Source: Lentinula raphanica
Taxonomy: Eukaryota; Basidiomycota; Agaricomycetes; Agaricales; Omphalotaceae
Assembly: GCA_027919835.1 (NCBI GenBank)
Contig: JANVFP010000027.1
Location: forward strand, 434,001 to 498,000
DNA: 64,000 nt
Direction of reading: 5' to 3'
A program made the translations under genes and the position numbers. The number at the start of each line of letters is the position of its first letter. The first letter of the stretch is position 1. Below, one piece after another: positions 1 to 11,179 of this stretch. The notes beneath the pieces are model-generated. The model ran no database searches. It was given only the letters and a program-made list of their open reading frames with translations, and was not told the DNA's origin.

Positions 1-223
1 TCTGCCTGCATGTGGCAAGGGTCACCGTGTGTGCCAGCTCACTAGGACATATCGGGCACTTTTATGGACCTGCGTATACATGGAAAATCTTGGCAGTTTG
101 ACGGGGCTCTAGTATGCCTCATTTCTTTCCTATTCATTCGCGTTCACTTATTCAGGTTTCAGTCCTCAAAATTAGCCAGTTTCCACCAGCGTATTCCCCA
201 TTTCTTTTCACTATCTGCCCTCT

Positions 224-2184
224 ATGTCCTCCTCTCCAACTGAACCTATTTCCTCTGGATTGCCTTTACAGGGTCCACCAAATCCACCACACCCGCCGTT
301 AACCTCCGCGCTCTCCGTACCGTCTCCTGACATTGCTGCCAATACATCATCTGGTACGGGCGTAACGGTTCCCGCAAACGCTTCCATGTCTACACTCTCT
401 GGACTGCCGTTGCAGGATCTGCCTGATCCTCAATCAATCTCTCCACTCTTGTCAACGGCTATCGACACCGATATGGGTGCATCGTCGGGAACGAACGTAT
501 TAGTTTCCACAATCACGCTCGAGCCCCCATCCTCGTTGCCGGTTACTGACGCCCCTTCGAATGTATCGCCTGACATGAATGTGACTGTGGCTTCGATCCG
601 TTCGGGCTTCCTGCAATTCATGGCGGCTAATCACCTCTTGGATTCGGCGGCTGTCGCGGCTGGTTTTTCGGATAGTTTCGTGGATGGTCTGGTGTACTGT
701 TTGCTTGGTCATGGAATTGGTATATGTCAGTTAACCGGGTAAGTCTCCTGTGCTTCATCCCTATATATTCACAGCTGACTCTTCCTTACTTGGTATCCTA
801 GTACATATGATCTTGAGCGGACCATTATCATGCAGCAGCTGGACGAGGCTCAAGTCGCTCAAGCAGCAGCCGAAACGTAAGTAGTTTTTTCTGTAGTTTT
901 CTTGCACCGCTGACCTATGTGTATTTCCTAGGGCTCGGGACAGTATGCAGTCTTTCGTAGATGCTGCTGCAGCCCATCAAGATCAGTGCGAGCAAGAGCT
1001 GCAGGAACTCCGCCTAAAATATCATCAGTTGGAGGAGCAGCTCGATGATGCCAATCTACAGTTGGCAGCTGCTCGCGGTGAGGTAGACTTTACGACTGCC
1101 CAGAACACTCTGATGGAGGATGAGAATACCAGGCTCGAGAATGACAATGATCAACTGGTTGAAGACCGTAAGGTTTTAGCTTCGCAGAATGAGGTGCTTT
1201 TCAAGTAAGTGATTGCAGTTTTGCTTGAGGCTGTGGTTGACCTTGTTCTATAACAGGAGTCTCCTTTCCCATCAGGAGACACTAGAGTACCTCCTGAAGA
1301 AGGACAGCCCTGCTGAGGTTCTTCATGAGCTTGGTCGATCCAAGGAGGAGCTGGAACGAGTGCAACGGGACTTGGAACTTTCCCGTTCCTCTGTTCAGAC
1401 CCTCCAGGAGACCATCTCCTTGCACCTGGATACTATCTCCGTTAAGGATGAGCAGATCTATGTTCTGAACACCCTTATCAACACTTTGGAGAATAGAGTT
1501 TCCATGGTGCAGGCTTCTAGCCTTGTTGTCTCTCAGCAACACACCGACTTGGTTCTTGCCCACAGTGCCACTAGTACCACTCTGAATGGTGCTGTTTCCT
1601 TCATTCGGAAACTATCCCATGCATTACTGCTTCAGCGTTCACTTGATTTGCAGCCATTCCTGGTTGCCATTCGTCGTGACCTCGCGACTCTTTCCAAACA
1701 CTGCAGGGATGCTGATTGGACCCAGACCATGGGTATGTTTCATCACATTGTCCAGTCCCTCCAAACCATCAGGGATATCACTACCTTGGCTGCCTATGCT
1801 CGTGCACGCCAAACCGAGTTGATAGACCTCGACGGTATGGTGGAGAGTGCCCAGCACATCATTGCAGAGGCTCATGGTGATGCTTCTATTCCTGCTATGG
1901 ATTTATCTGTTCACCGTTTGGATCCTGAACTTCCCATTGCCCTTCGAAACACTCCAGACTCGAGCTGGGCAGCTCCTGATTCAGTTTCCTTTCCCCATGT
2001 CTCTTCCAATGCTAGTACTAGTATCTTTGGTGATGACTACTCCATGGCTACTCCTGAAACTGAAGTAGTTTCCCATCGTTCCTCTCCCCAATATCAGCCC
2101 TACTCTCCAGAGGTTGATATAGATGATTATGATGGTGATGAAGACTTCCGAGGTGACCTTGCATATCCCCATCTTGAAGACTAA
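224..2184 (+). CDS. Spliced coiled-coil protein of unknown function
   Basis: Four exons fit one frame: 224-738, 802-876, 932-1204 and 1257-2184, with GTAAGT donors on all three introns and consistent phases, giving 596 residues. The first 150 residues are Ser/Thr/Pro-rich and low complexity. From about residue 185 to 350 heptad-like, Glu/Gln/Leu-rich sequence predicts a long coiled coil, followed by a more ordinary helical stretch and an acidic tail. No catalytic motif is visible. The stop codon lies 160 bases from the stop of the convergent Ty3/gypsy pol, and I find no LTR between them, so the gene may sit inside the retroelement as an antisense gene or be the host gene beside it. I do not recognise the family. 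The first ATG could be further upstream. Confidence 0.6.
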
Positions 2185-2343
2185 GCTATCTTTTCTTTCT
2201 ATAACCCAATTACATACTTGTTATGACTTGTGCATGATTTACGATACTTGTGATGATCAATTTTCTGTTACGATTTCTTTGGTGTTGATTTTGGAAATAA
2301 GATAGGTGTTGTTACATGAATACAATGATTTGTTGCCATGGAA

Positions 2344-3298
2344 TTATTGGGTTTCCCGTTCCCATTCTCCTTGTCGGAGTGGAGCTTTTCGGGGATGAGA
2401 CCTGTAGAATTCCTCAATAGCTTCTTTTGCTCGAGGAAGATGTGCCAAGGGTCCCCATGTATCATCTTCAGGCCCATATCCTTCCCATCTAACCAAGTAC
2501 CTTAGCTTTCCAGCTACTCGTTTACAATCTAAGATTTCCTGTACTTCAAACTCTGGTTCGCCCTCAATCTCGATTGGAGGTTGTGGAGCAGGTTTTCGCT
2601 GAGGGTAGAATTCGGGTGGATGTGGACTAAGGAGATCAACATGGAAGACATTATGAATCCTTCCCATGGTTACAGGAAGCTCGAGTCGATATGCATGACT
2701 AGAGATCTTCTCCTTGATTTTAAATGGTCCCAATTTACGGTAATCCAATTTCTTTGATGGCCGTTTTGTTTGTATATTTTTGGTGTTTAACCAAACTTTG
2801 GTTCCTTTCACCCAATCTGTACTCTCTTTTCTCCGATGTCTATTGGTCTGCTGTTCATAAGACTGATTGGTGCGTGCAATCTCTTCTTTGAGATATGCAT
2901 GTACTTCCTTCAACTCCTTGGCTTTCAAATGAGCAGAGTGACTAGGAACATTTTTGAGGTTGAGTGTGATGCGTGGGTGATACCCTTTGTTTGCAAAGAA
3001 TGGGGACATCCCTGTTGCATCACTTGGTGTATTGTTGTACACAAACTCTGCCAATGGCAACCATTCAGCCCAGTCATCCTGATCATAATTCACAAAGATG
3101 CGAAGGTACTGTTCCAATGTCTGGTTTGTACGCTCCGTTTGTCCGTCTGTCTGAGGATGATATGCTGTAGAGAAATTCTGCTTGATTGACAGAATTTCAC
3201 ATAGTGATTTCCAGAATGCAGAGACAAATAGACTTCCCCGATCAGATACTATATCTGCAGGTAATCCATGTTTGGAAAAGATGTCTCGGATGAATAAT
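2344..3298 (-). CDS. pol: Ty3/gypsy pol, 3' part: integrase C-terminal half and chromodomain
   Basis: This is the continuation of pol beyond the hAT insertion. It holds the second integrase aspartate in a SDRGS motif, then the glutamate region (PQTDGQTERTNQ), the SH3-like region and a C-terminal chromodomain with the aromatic pattern YLVRWEGY and DDTW. The chromodomain usually guides integration toward modified chromatin. It ends with a stop at 2344. The 5' boundary is the 8-bp target duplication at 3291-3298; the reading frame continues exactly into 8127 when the hAT element is ignored, so as it stands the protein is cut between the first and second catalytic aspartates of integrase and this copy cannot make a full pol. 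Confidence 0.9.
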
Positions 3299-3609
3299 TA
3301 GGGTTTAGAGGTCCAGTTTAATGGACCGCAAATAAATCATGAATTTAATTGAATTGCACTGAAAAATAAATCACCAAAAATAAATTGATTGAGATTTAAA
3401 TCATGGTCCAATTCAAGGTTCATTCATTTCTCTGAATGTCTCTGAATCACGATGCAATGATTTAAATTGAGTTGAATCATTACCGGTGCACTAAATCTGA
3501 TTTAAATCTCAATTTAAATCGGTTAAATTCATAAATATACTAGACATTTAACAGCTGATGCTCCGCGCGCTCAATCTCATTGGAAGCTACTGACTACAAG
3601 CTCACAGCG

Positions 3610-6600
3610 ATGCCTTCAGCTACTAGATCCAAAACCAATGGAAAAGGTAAATCAAAAAAAGCCCAACAGACTGCAAACCCATCCACCAAGCGCAAAGAAG
3701 GAAAGGCAGTAGCAAAGAACAAGAACAAACGTCAGCACGAGTCTTCAGATGAAGAATCACAGGCCAGTAGTGGAGGCGAAGAATCAAGTTCACCTCCGCC
3801 TGTTAAAACCTGGCCCATGAAGAAGAAGCAAAAAAAGCAGGTGATTGAAGCCGAGAAAGAAGACGACACGGACAGTGATGTTGAGATTATTGAGAAAGAC
3901 AAGGTGCATATTTCAACAACATTGTATAACACTTAAACACTAATTCTAATGCAGGAACTCAACGATGCGCAGCACATGGAACTACCTGAAGAGCTCAGCA
4001 TTAAACAAGAGGCATCTGACATCCACCTCGTATTTTCAGACCTTGTAGAAGTACGGTTTCACAATGAAGATGGCACATCAAACATGAAAAAGGGGAGATG
4101 GTGTAAAATCTGCAAGTACGTGAGACACATCTAGTTACAAGATACACGATATAACACACCTTTAGGGAGAACAAGAAATTCGTCGACACCCATGGCCTGA
4201 AAAAATGTTTTGTAACTGGCGGAACATCCTCCTGCCGTGTCCATATCCGGAAAGCTGACCACTATCCAATCTACAAGAAGCGTTGCAAAGAGGCTAGAGT
4301 TGCCGAGCACCACTGGGCACTTCCGCGGAAGCTTGCTGCTGAGCTGGAAAAGGCTGAGGTTGTGAAGAATGCGAAGACAATCAACGAGATGGGCTTTACA
4401 GTTGAGCCACAATATGCAGGACCTGAGAAGTTTTCGAAAGCGTTGGCTTTGGAGCATGTCACAAAATTTGTAGTCTGTACTGATCAGGTGTGTCAGGAAT
4501 CAATGACAGGAGGAACAGCATAACTCACGATCACAACTATATAGCCCTTCCATACTGCCGGAAATCTCTTCTTTCGAAACTCTCTGGTGGCGATGAGACC
4601 ATTCACCAAGTCCAAGGAACTACCAAGTGTTCATCAAGTCACGGACTATCTTCATAATGAATTTGTACGCACAATGAAGGAGAAGAAGGCCGAGATTGAA
4701 GGTATAATTGGCAAGGTTGCTATATGTGAGGATATGTGGTCGTCACCTGCAAACAAGATGCCCTTCATGGGTACAGCTGCAGCATATATTGTGGTTAAGA
4801 GAGCGAAGAAGCAACCACCAATGTGGCAATTGAAGTCCACGATTCTCTCTTTTCGGGTTGTCGAAGGGGCACACGACAGAGAAAACCTGGGCCGTTATCT
4901 TTTTGGTGTGTGTCGTCACGCTGGAATCATCAACGTTGAGAAGAAGATCTCAAAGGTGTGTGGTTTTATTTGTACAACTCCGGGCATGTGCTCATTTGAC
5001 CCATGAATCAGCTGGGAACTGCTACACTTGATAACGCCTCCAACAATCAGACAACTTGCAATACTCTTGCTGGACTTCATGAAAGCTTAGGTCTTAATAG
5101 CTGGAATGCTGGTGAGAATCAGCTCATGTATGTCATGTTTACTCTTCAGTTTCCCATTTGAAATCATTGAATCCAAATCTGATCAGGTGTCTATCACATG
5201 TTTTACACCTGGGCACTGGGGATATGATGAATCACATAACAAGGAAGGCTGCTTTTGAGACTTCCCAGGCAATTTGGGAGTATGACCCTTCTGATGCTGG
5301 TAGCCGTGTCCTCGGAGATTCAGTTGATGTTATCGCAGCTCTACGAACTCTTGCGACAAAAATCCAAGCTTCCGGCCAACGTATCCAGGAGTTTCAGAAG
5401 ATTCAAATCAGTTCCGGTATCAATCCTCCTCTTTCCCTCATCTTGCATGGAAATACACGTTGGGGATCGGCCTTTGGCATGGTTGACCGCGCAGTAAAAC
5501 TTTCAAAGGTGAGTTCAAGGTACAGATTGCATTTCAGATGGGAGCTCACAATCACTAGGCCATTGATCGTTTTGTAGACATTGCCGATGCCCTCTTCGGA
5601 CCCATAACTGTCATTCGGCAGAACGGAAGAGTTTCCAAGAAAGTTCCATGGGCAGCATTCAAGTTTTCGTCGCGCGATTGGGACCGAGTGAAGGACTGCC
5701 TGTCGATTCTTGAGGTGAGTTTGCAGTTCGCGGTGATCTTATTCTTCTTCTCACTCTGGCTTCAGCATCCCGCCCGTATTCAACAACTCTTTTCTTCAAG
5801 TAAAACAGTTTCGATCTACAAAGCCATCCCAGCTTTTGAAGTTCTCCTGACGCAATGGGAGAATATGCTCCAAGATACACGCTATCAACTGTACCATTCA
5901 GCTGTGGAAGCTGGACTCAAAAAGCTGCAAAAATACTACACTAGATTCGACGAAAAGCCTGCTTACATACTTTCTCTATGTGTGTTCAATTCTATACCTG
6001 TGATACAGCATCTTCCAAGTGGCTCATCATGTTTTCTAGTCATACATCCATATTATAAGCTCCATTGGATCGAGCATAACTGGGGTGGTGCCGAAGCTCA
6101 ACAAGCAGAAATCCTTGCGGGAAATTCTGATGCGAAAAACTGGATTGATGAGGCTGAAAAGATTGTGGAGAAGACGGTACGTGCACTCACACTCATTCCT
6201 CTGTATGGATCTCATGTGCTCTTAGATGGAAGAGTACTGGGAAAAACGCCGAGAGATCCTCGCACATTTTGAGGAAGATGAGACTGGTACCTCATCGTCC
6301 AATGGATTCCAATCAGATGTGAGCGATGACAACGATAACAACAACAATGACAACACTGCGATAGATTATCCACCCAGCGATAATGATGGGGCCTCTACCA
6401 TCCTTGCACGTTCCAGTCCTTTCGGTGATGATGACAAATCTCAAAACGAAAACCCGGCCAACTCTTTTGCCAAGTTTCGTGCACAACGTGCTGCACAAGG
6501 GAAGAAGACAGGTCATTCTGGTTGGAAAGCAGAACTACGTGCTTGGAACCGCGGTGTCTCACCAAAGCACACCGAGGATATGGATCTTTGCAAATACTGG

Positions 6601-6988
6601 GCCGTAAGAGATCTCATGTTGTCATCTGATGTTTAATGTTGACGAATTTTTGTAGGCTCATTCCACAAAATATCCAACGATTGCCCGTATCGCCCTTGAT
6701 ATTCTTCCGGTGATGGCGTCGTCTGTCCCTTCTGAACGCCTTTTCTCATCAGGTGGGCTAACTGCTGATGATCAGCGTGCACGATTGGGTCCAGAATGTT
6801 TTGAACAGGCGCAGATCATGAAAGGGCACTGGAAGGATGATGCGGTGGATTTTGCAAAGGTCAATCAGGAGCATGTTGAGGAAGTATATCTTGATGAGTT
6901 CCGGGATCTCCTGCGTCGTGATGAAGAAGAAAACGCATTGGATAACCTCTGTGATACGGCATCACCTCACGTCCTCAATATCTTCTGA
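3610..6988 (+). CDS. hAT transposase, apparently intact
   Basis: Eleven exons join in one frame: 3610-3903, 3955-4115, 4166-4487, 4545-4955, 5012-5111, 5150-5508, 5559-5714, 5766-5979, 6040-6176, 6226-6603, 6656-6988; all introns are GT-AG and phases agree, giving 954 residues. The N-terminus is basic (nuclear localisation). A BED-type zinc finger follows (WCKIC, then CRVHIRKADH). The RNase H-like catalytic core shows the hAT blocks CEDMWSSP and LDNASNNQ and, later, a HGNTRWGS block. The C-terminus has the hAT dimerisation signature (SSVPSERLFSSGG). An acidic Asn/Asp-rich insert lies at about residue 700. The enzyme excises and reinserts the element by cut and paste. The start was taken as the first ATG in exon 1; no disabling mutation is seen. 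Confidence 0.9.
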
Positions 6989-7081
6989 ATTATCTTGCAA
7001 AAAAATTGCAATTCTATTATATATCTTAAACTTAATGATCTTCTCAATATATGGCAGTCTTGCGACTTTGATTATACTGGC

Positions 7082-7215
7082 AATCGACTTTGCAAAGGTG
7101 AATCAGGGTCATATCGAGGAAGTCTTTCGAATTTCGTGAGCTCCTGCAACGTGACGAGGAGGAGGCTGCATTAGATGATCTTTGTGACTGCAGTGCCCCA
7201 AATTATGGATATCTA
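7082..7215 (+). pseudogene. Decayed duplicate of the hAT transposase C-terminal tail
   Basis: About 90 bases after the transposase stop, the sequence repeats the last 40 residues of the protein (DFAKVNQEHVEEV becomes DFAKVNQGHIEEV, and RRDEEENALDNLCD becomes a QRDEEEAALDDLCD-like segment) with a frameshift in the middle. It is a partial tandem duplication within the element, perhaps left from an older variant or from template switching during repair. It cannot encode a protein. Confidence 0.7.
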
Positions 7216-8118
7216 CTAGCTACATGTTCTGAGTAATGTATCCCCCACCAATCAATTGTTTAGGTGAGATGTTCGCCTCAATTATGGCAAGATCAGCTCA
7301 AGGGGAATTGAACTCAGAAGGCCTGTAGTACAAGTTGAGTGCAATGACATCATTGAAAAAACCCTAAAGTCAATGATGTCATGGCCCTCAACCTTGCATT
7401 GTGCTTAGTCAGGAGACGAAATTATAAGTAAGAAATACATCCATTTACTATTATACAAAATTGCCATGAGGGGGAATTGAACTCTGAAGGGAGTTAAAGG
7501 AGGCTTTAACCTACTCCAGAGTCAGTGCCTTTAACCACTTCACTATTTATATTTCTCTATATATGATATAGGTTGAAATATATCACTCATTTTCTTACTT
7601 ATGGTGCCTGCACTCAAGAATACTTTCAGTTACAGTAACCAGCATTTATGAAGTACAACAGGGTGGTACTCATGAACACCTCTATTCTAGTATGTGCCCA
7701 GGTGATAAGATGTCGGCAGGTCACAGATACCTGTTTCAGATACAAGGAACTATGCTTTCAAAGCTTACTGTATCAAAAGTGAGATCATGGAAGGAAAAAC
7801 AGAGATTATGCTGGTTGCAGGGATTACAACACTTCCCCATTATTTAGTGTACATAGGGGACAGAATCTATACCTATATGCATGATATTGTATGTTTATTG
7901 TGATTTAAACTGGTTTAAATTGGATTTTAATTGGTTTAAACCAGTCTATTGATGGACTGGTTTAAATCATAAATTGAATCATGAATTGAATCGATGCATT
8001 GATGAACTGATTCAGGTTTATTTTTATGTGATTTATTAGAGATTCAATTCATGATTCAATTCATGATTCATCCACTTTAGGGGAAATAAATTGAATTGAA
8101 TTGGACCTCTAAACCCTA
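7216..8118. other. 3' non-coding region of the hAT element
   Basis: There is no supported coding region here. It holds two copies of a GAGTTCAATTCC-like box on the minus strand (near 7310 and 7482) and, from 7900 to 8118, an AT-rich subterminal block of repeated TTTAAA and GAATTGAATC motifs that ends in the inverted terminal repeat. Confidence 0.6.
7466..7546 (-). other. tRNA-derived (SINE-like) remnant
   Basis: On the minus strand a box A-like sequence TAGTGAAGTGG is followed about 55 bases later by a box B-like GAGTTCAATTCC, spacing like a class II tRNA (Leu/Ser). The 5' acceptor strand does not pair with the 3' end, so this is not a working tRNA. A second box B-like copy lies near 7310. 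It may be a SINE head carried in the hAT element. Confidence 0.4.
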
Positions 8119-11100
8119 TGAATAATTGTGCAAGATCCGTGGCTTTGTCAGTGGTGTGACATGGAACAAAGACTGCCTGCTTGGTGAGTCTGTCAACTAC
8201 CACCATGATAGCATCATATCCATCTGACAGAGGTAATTCTACAATATGGTCCACTGAGATTGAACTCCATGGTCTGTCACCAACTGGTAGAGGTTTAAGC
8301 AGTCCCAACTTCTTCTGTCGAGCTGCTTTTCCTCTTTGACACTCATGACAGGAGCGTACATATCGTTTAACATCACGATGAATTCCTTTCCAATAGTAAT
8401 TCTGCATTATAATTTTCTGAGTTTTTCGTATTCCTGGGTGTCCTCGTAATTTGTGATCATGATGAGTTTGTAGGATTCGTAATCGAAGTCCATTCTCATC
8501 TGGGACATATATCTTTCCATCTCGCAGCAGCAGTCCATCCTCTGATCTGTATGGTCCTGGATTGTCTGACTCTGCTTTTTCCAGCATAGTCTTCCAGTAA
8601 CTATCTTTGGGTGCTTTTCGGATTTTTGCAATGTCTGCTTCATCATTTAACACCAGAGAGGCAAGTAGCTGTTCAGGTTTTAGGAAAACCTTGTGATTGG
8701 GATCATCTGCCTCTTTTATTCCCCCCTTTTTTGGGTAAACGTCCCCCCGTCGGGTAAGTGCATCTGGTTTCATTCCTAATCGACCTGGACGGTAGTTGAT
8801 ATGAAAGTTAAATCCAGAGAGGAATTCTGACCATCTTGCCTGTCGGCGAGTAAGAGCCTTTGTGGTTGTGAACCACTGCAAGTTATTGTGGTCTGTGAAA
8901 ACCTCCACTTTGTATTTGGAACCTTCCAGGTATGCCCTCCACTGCTTAAAGGATTCCACAATGGCTAACATTTCCTTGTCATATATATCATAATTGAGTT
9001 CTGCAGCAAGAAGACTTCGAGCAAAGAATGCAATGGGGTGAAATTCTCCCGTTTCAGGATCAAATTGTGAGATGATGGAAGCAATGGCAAAGTCCGAAGC
9101 ATCAGATTCCAAGATGATAGGAAGATCTGGTTGAAAATGTTTCAGAATGGGAGCCTCAGTGAATGCTTTCTTCAGCAATTCAAAGACTGATTGACACTGA
9201 TCTGTCCAATTCCATGCAGAATTCTTTGATAACAACTTGGTGAGGGGTTTCATAATTCCTGAGAAGTTATCAATGAAACGCCGGTAAAAATTTGCAAATC
9301 CCAAAAATGACTGAAGTTCCTTGATTGTAGCTGGTGTAGGCCAGTTCTGGATGATTTCCACCTTTTTAGGATCCATTTTTATTCCTCTAGGAGAAATAAT
9401 TACTCCCAGGTATTCCACTTCATCCCTGTGAAATTCACACTTCTCTGGCTTCACATGTAAATCATGTTTCTCCAACCGTTTAAGAACCTCCTGAACATGC
9501 TGTTCATGTTCTTCCTCATTTTTGGAATATATCAGGATATCATCCAAGTATATGATGACATAGTTATCCGTGAGATCATGAAAGATGTCGTTCATAAAGA
9601 ATTGGAAATATGAGGGTGCATTTGTCAATCCAAAAGGCATAACCAAGTATTCGTATGAACCATAACGTGTCCGAAATGCAGTTTTCCATTCATGTCCTTC
9701 AGCGACACGAATGTTATTGTAACCAGCACGTAGATCCAACTTGGTAAAAATTTTTGCCTCTTTTAATTGATCAATGAGATTTCCAATTAAGGGTAGTGGG
9801 TATCGATTCTTTTTGGTGAGTTTATTGAGTGCACGGTAATCAACACAAAGTCGGAGACTTCCATCCTTTTTCTTTGCAAACAGTACTGGTGCACCAATAG
9901 AAGATGAGGATGCTCGGATGAAACCTTTGTCAAGCATTTCATCAATGTACTCCTTTAATGCTTTTAGCTCCAGTTCTGACATATTGTACAGTTTGCCAAG
10001 GGGTGGTAATTTATTATCCTCTGTGTTGATTTCAATATCATAAGGACGATGTTGGGGCAATGTTTTGGCTTCACCGGCTGCAAATGTTTTTGCAAAAGAA
10101 TGGTATTGTGCAGGAACAAATTTTTTGAGTGAATCCTCATCAGAGGCTAAGGAGGCTCTTTCTTCCCACAAAACATATCGTTTCTCCTGATCTGCAGGCT
10201 TGGGTTTGGCTTCCTCAAATGCCTGACGAGCTTCTTCCTCAAACTTCTTCTGCTCTTCCCATTCATGAATTTCTCCACTTGGCTTGTAATGCAATGTGAA
10301 GGTTTCACAGCCTTCCTGCACCAACTTATTAAATGCCACTGCATTAACAAGTCCAATCTTTGCTCCACCAGTGGTTTCACTCCAACGTGTCTTTCGTTTT
10401 TTATGAATTTTTGTGGAATCAATAGGAGTTGATTCAGCAGTGTCAGAGGCAGGCTCCAGTTCCTTTTCCAATGGTGTAGGGTTGGGAACTGTATTAGTAG
10501 AACTACATTGCTGTGTAGTTCCCAGATTATTTTGTCTGCCCTGCTTTTCTGCAAAATATTGATCGATTTCACTGATGTGCAGTAAAAGAGGATCGTCTGG
10601 GCCAAGAGAAAAGACATTGTCAATCTTTTCTTCTTCAACATCAATAATTTCTACTGCATGAGGCCTAATGGCTTTGGAATGTTGGGTTACTGCTGCTGAA
10701 AGTTGAACTCCATACTGGAAAGACACCTTCAAATTTTTCCAATCAATGATAGGATTGAATTTCCGTAACCAAGGCATTCCCAGAACAATAGGTGCAGAGG
10801 GATGTAACTTGGTGATTAGAAATTCCACCAAATGAGTAGTTCCATCCTCGAAGGTGACATTCTTGACCAATTTATGAGTGATGCTCCCAGCAGATGTGAG
10901 TTCACCATCAAACAATCGTAAGGGTATAGGTCGTGTAAGTTCTTGTTGTTCGTTTTCAAATTTTCTAGCCAGTTCTTCATCCACAAAATCCCTGGATGCT
11001 CCGGAATCAATCAATCCTTTTACAACCTCTTCTTCCATCTTCAAACCCAATATGAGTGCATCTCCAGATCGTGAATATATTAGGGGCGATTCATCCATTG

Positions 11101-11172
11101 TATTTGCACACAAATGGATATGATTATTCTGGAGACCCTGAACCGCCCTGAGTTGTTCAGAATCCTCTACTC
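8119..11172 (-). CDS. pol: Ty3/gypsy pol, main part: protease, reverse transcriptase, RNase H, integrase N-terminal half
   Basis: Domains from the 5' end (right) are: retropepsin with LIDSGAS; reverse transcriptase with VDYRALN, MPFGLTNAP and the YLDD active site; RNase H with ILESDASDFA; integrase HHCC zinc finger (HHDHKLRGH, then CHECQ) and the first catalytic aspartate (SVDHIVEL). The frame is open upstream to the end of gag, in the -1 frame, with no ATG needed: expression by frameshifting at 11173-11179 fits. An internal ATG near 11098 could also start a separate pol. At 8119 the hAT insertion replaces the rest of integrase with a short unrelated tail and a stop, so this copy is broken. 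Confidence 0.93.
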
Positions 11173-11179
11173 GTTTCCC
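11167..11179 (-). promoter_or_regulatory. gag-pol -1 ribosomal frameshift site GGGAAAC
   Basis: Read on the minus strand, the gag frame ends CCG GGA AAC GAG TAG. G-GGA-AAC is a canonical X-XXY-YYZ slippery heptamer in the correct register, three bases before the gag stop. A -1 slip continues as GGG AAA CGA GTA GAG, exactly the open pol frame. Pol has no ATG near its beginning in the overlap. I have not folded the downstream RNA for a stimulatory structure. Confidence 0.75.

Larger units (their letters stand above)
3299..8118 (+). mobile_element. Complete autonomous hAT transposon
   Basis: The element is 4820 bp. Both ends carry the same 17-base terminal inverted repeat TAGGGTTTAGAGGTCCA, and the 8-bp target duplication TGAATAAT occurs at 3291-3298 and 8119-8126. 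TIRs starting YAGGG and 8-bp duplications define hAT elements. Subterminal regions on both sides are rich in short TTTAAAT and GAATTGAATC motifs, likely transposase-binding sites. Inside are an intact transposase gene on the plus strand, a decayed duplicate of its tail, and about 900 bases of AT-rich sequence with tRNA-like remnants. It was inserted into the integrase region of the Ty3/gypsy element. Confidence 0.95.

Noticed and set aside
7466..7546. Functional tRNA gene
   Set aside because: The acceptor stem does not pair and the boxes are imperfect; only a tRNA-derived remnant is supported.
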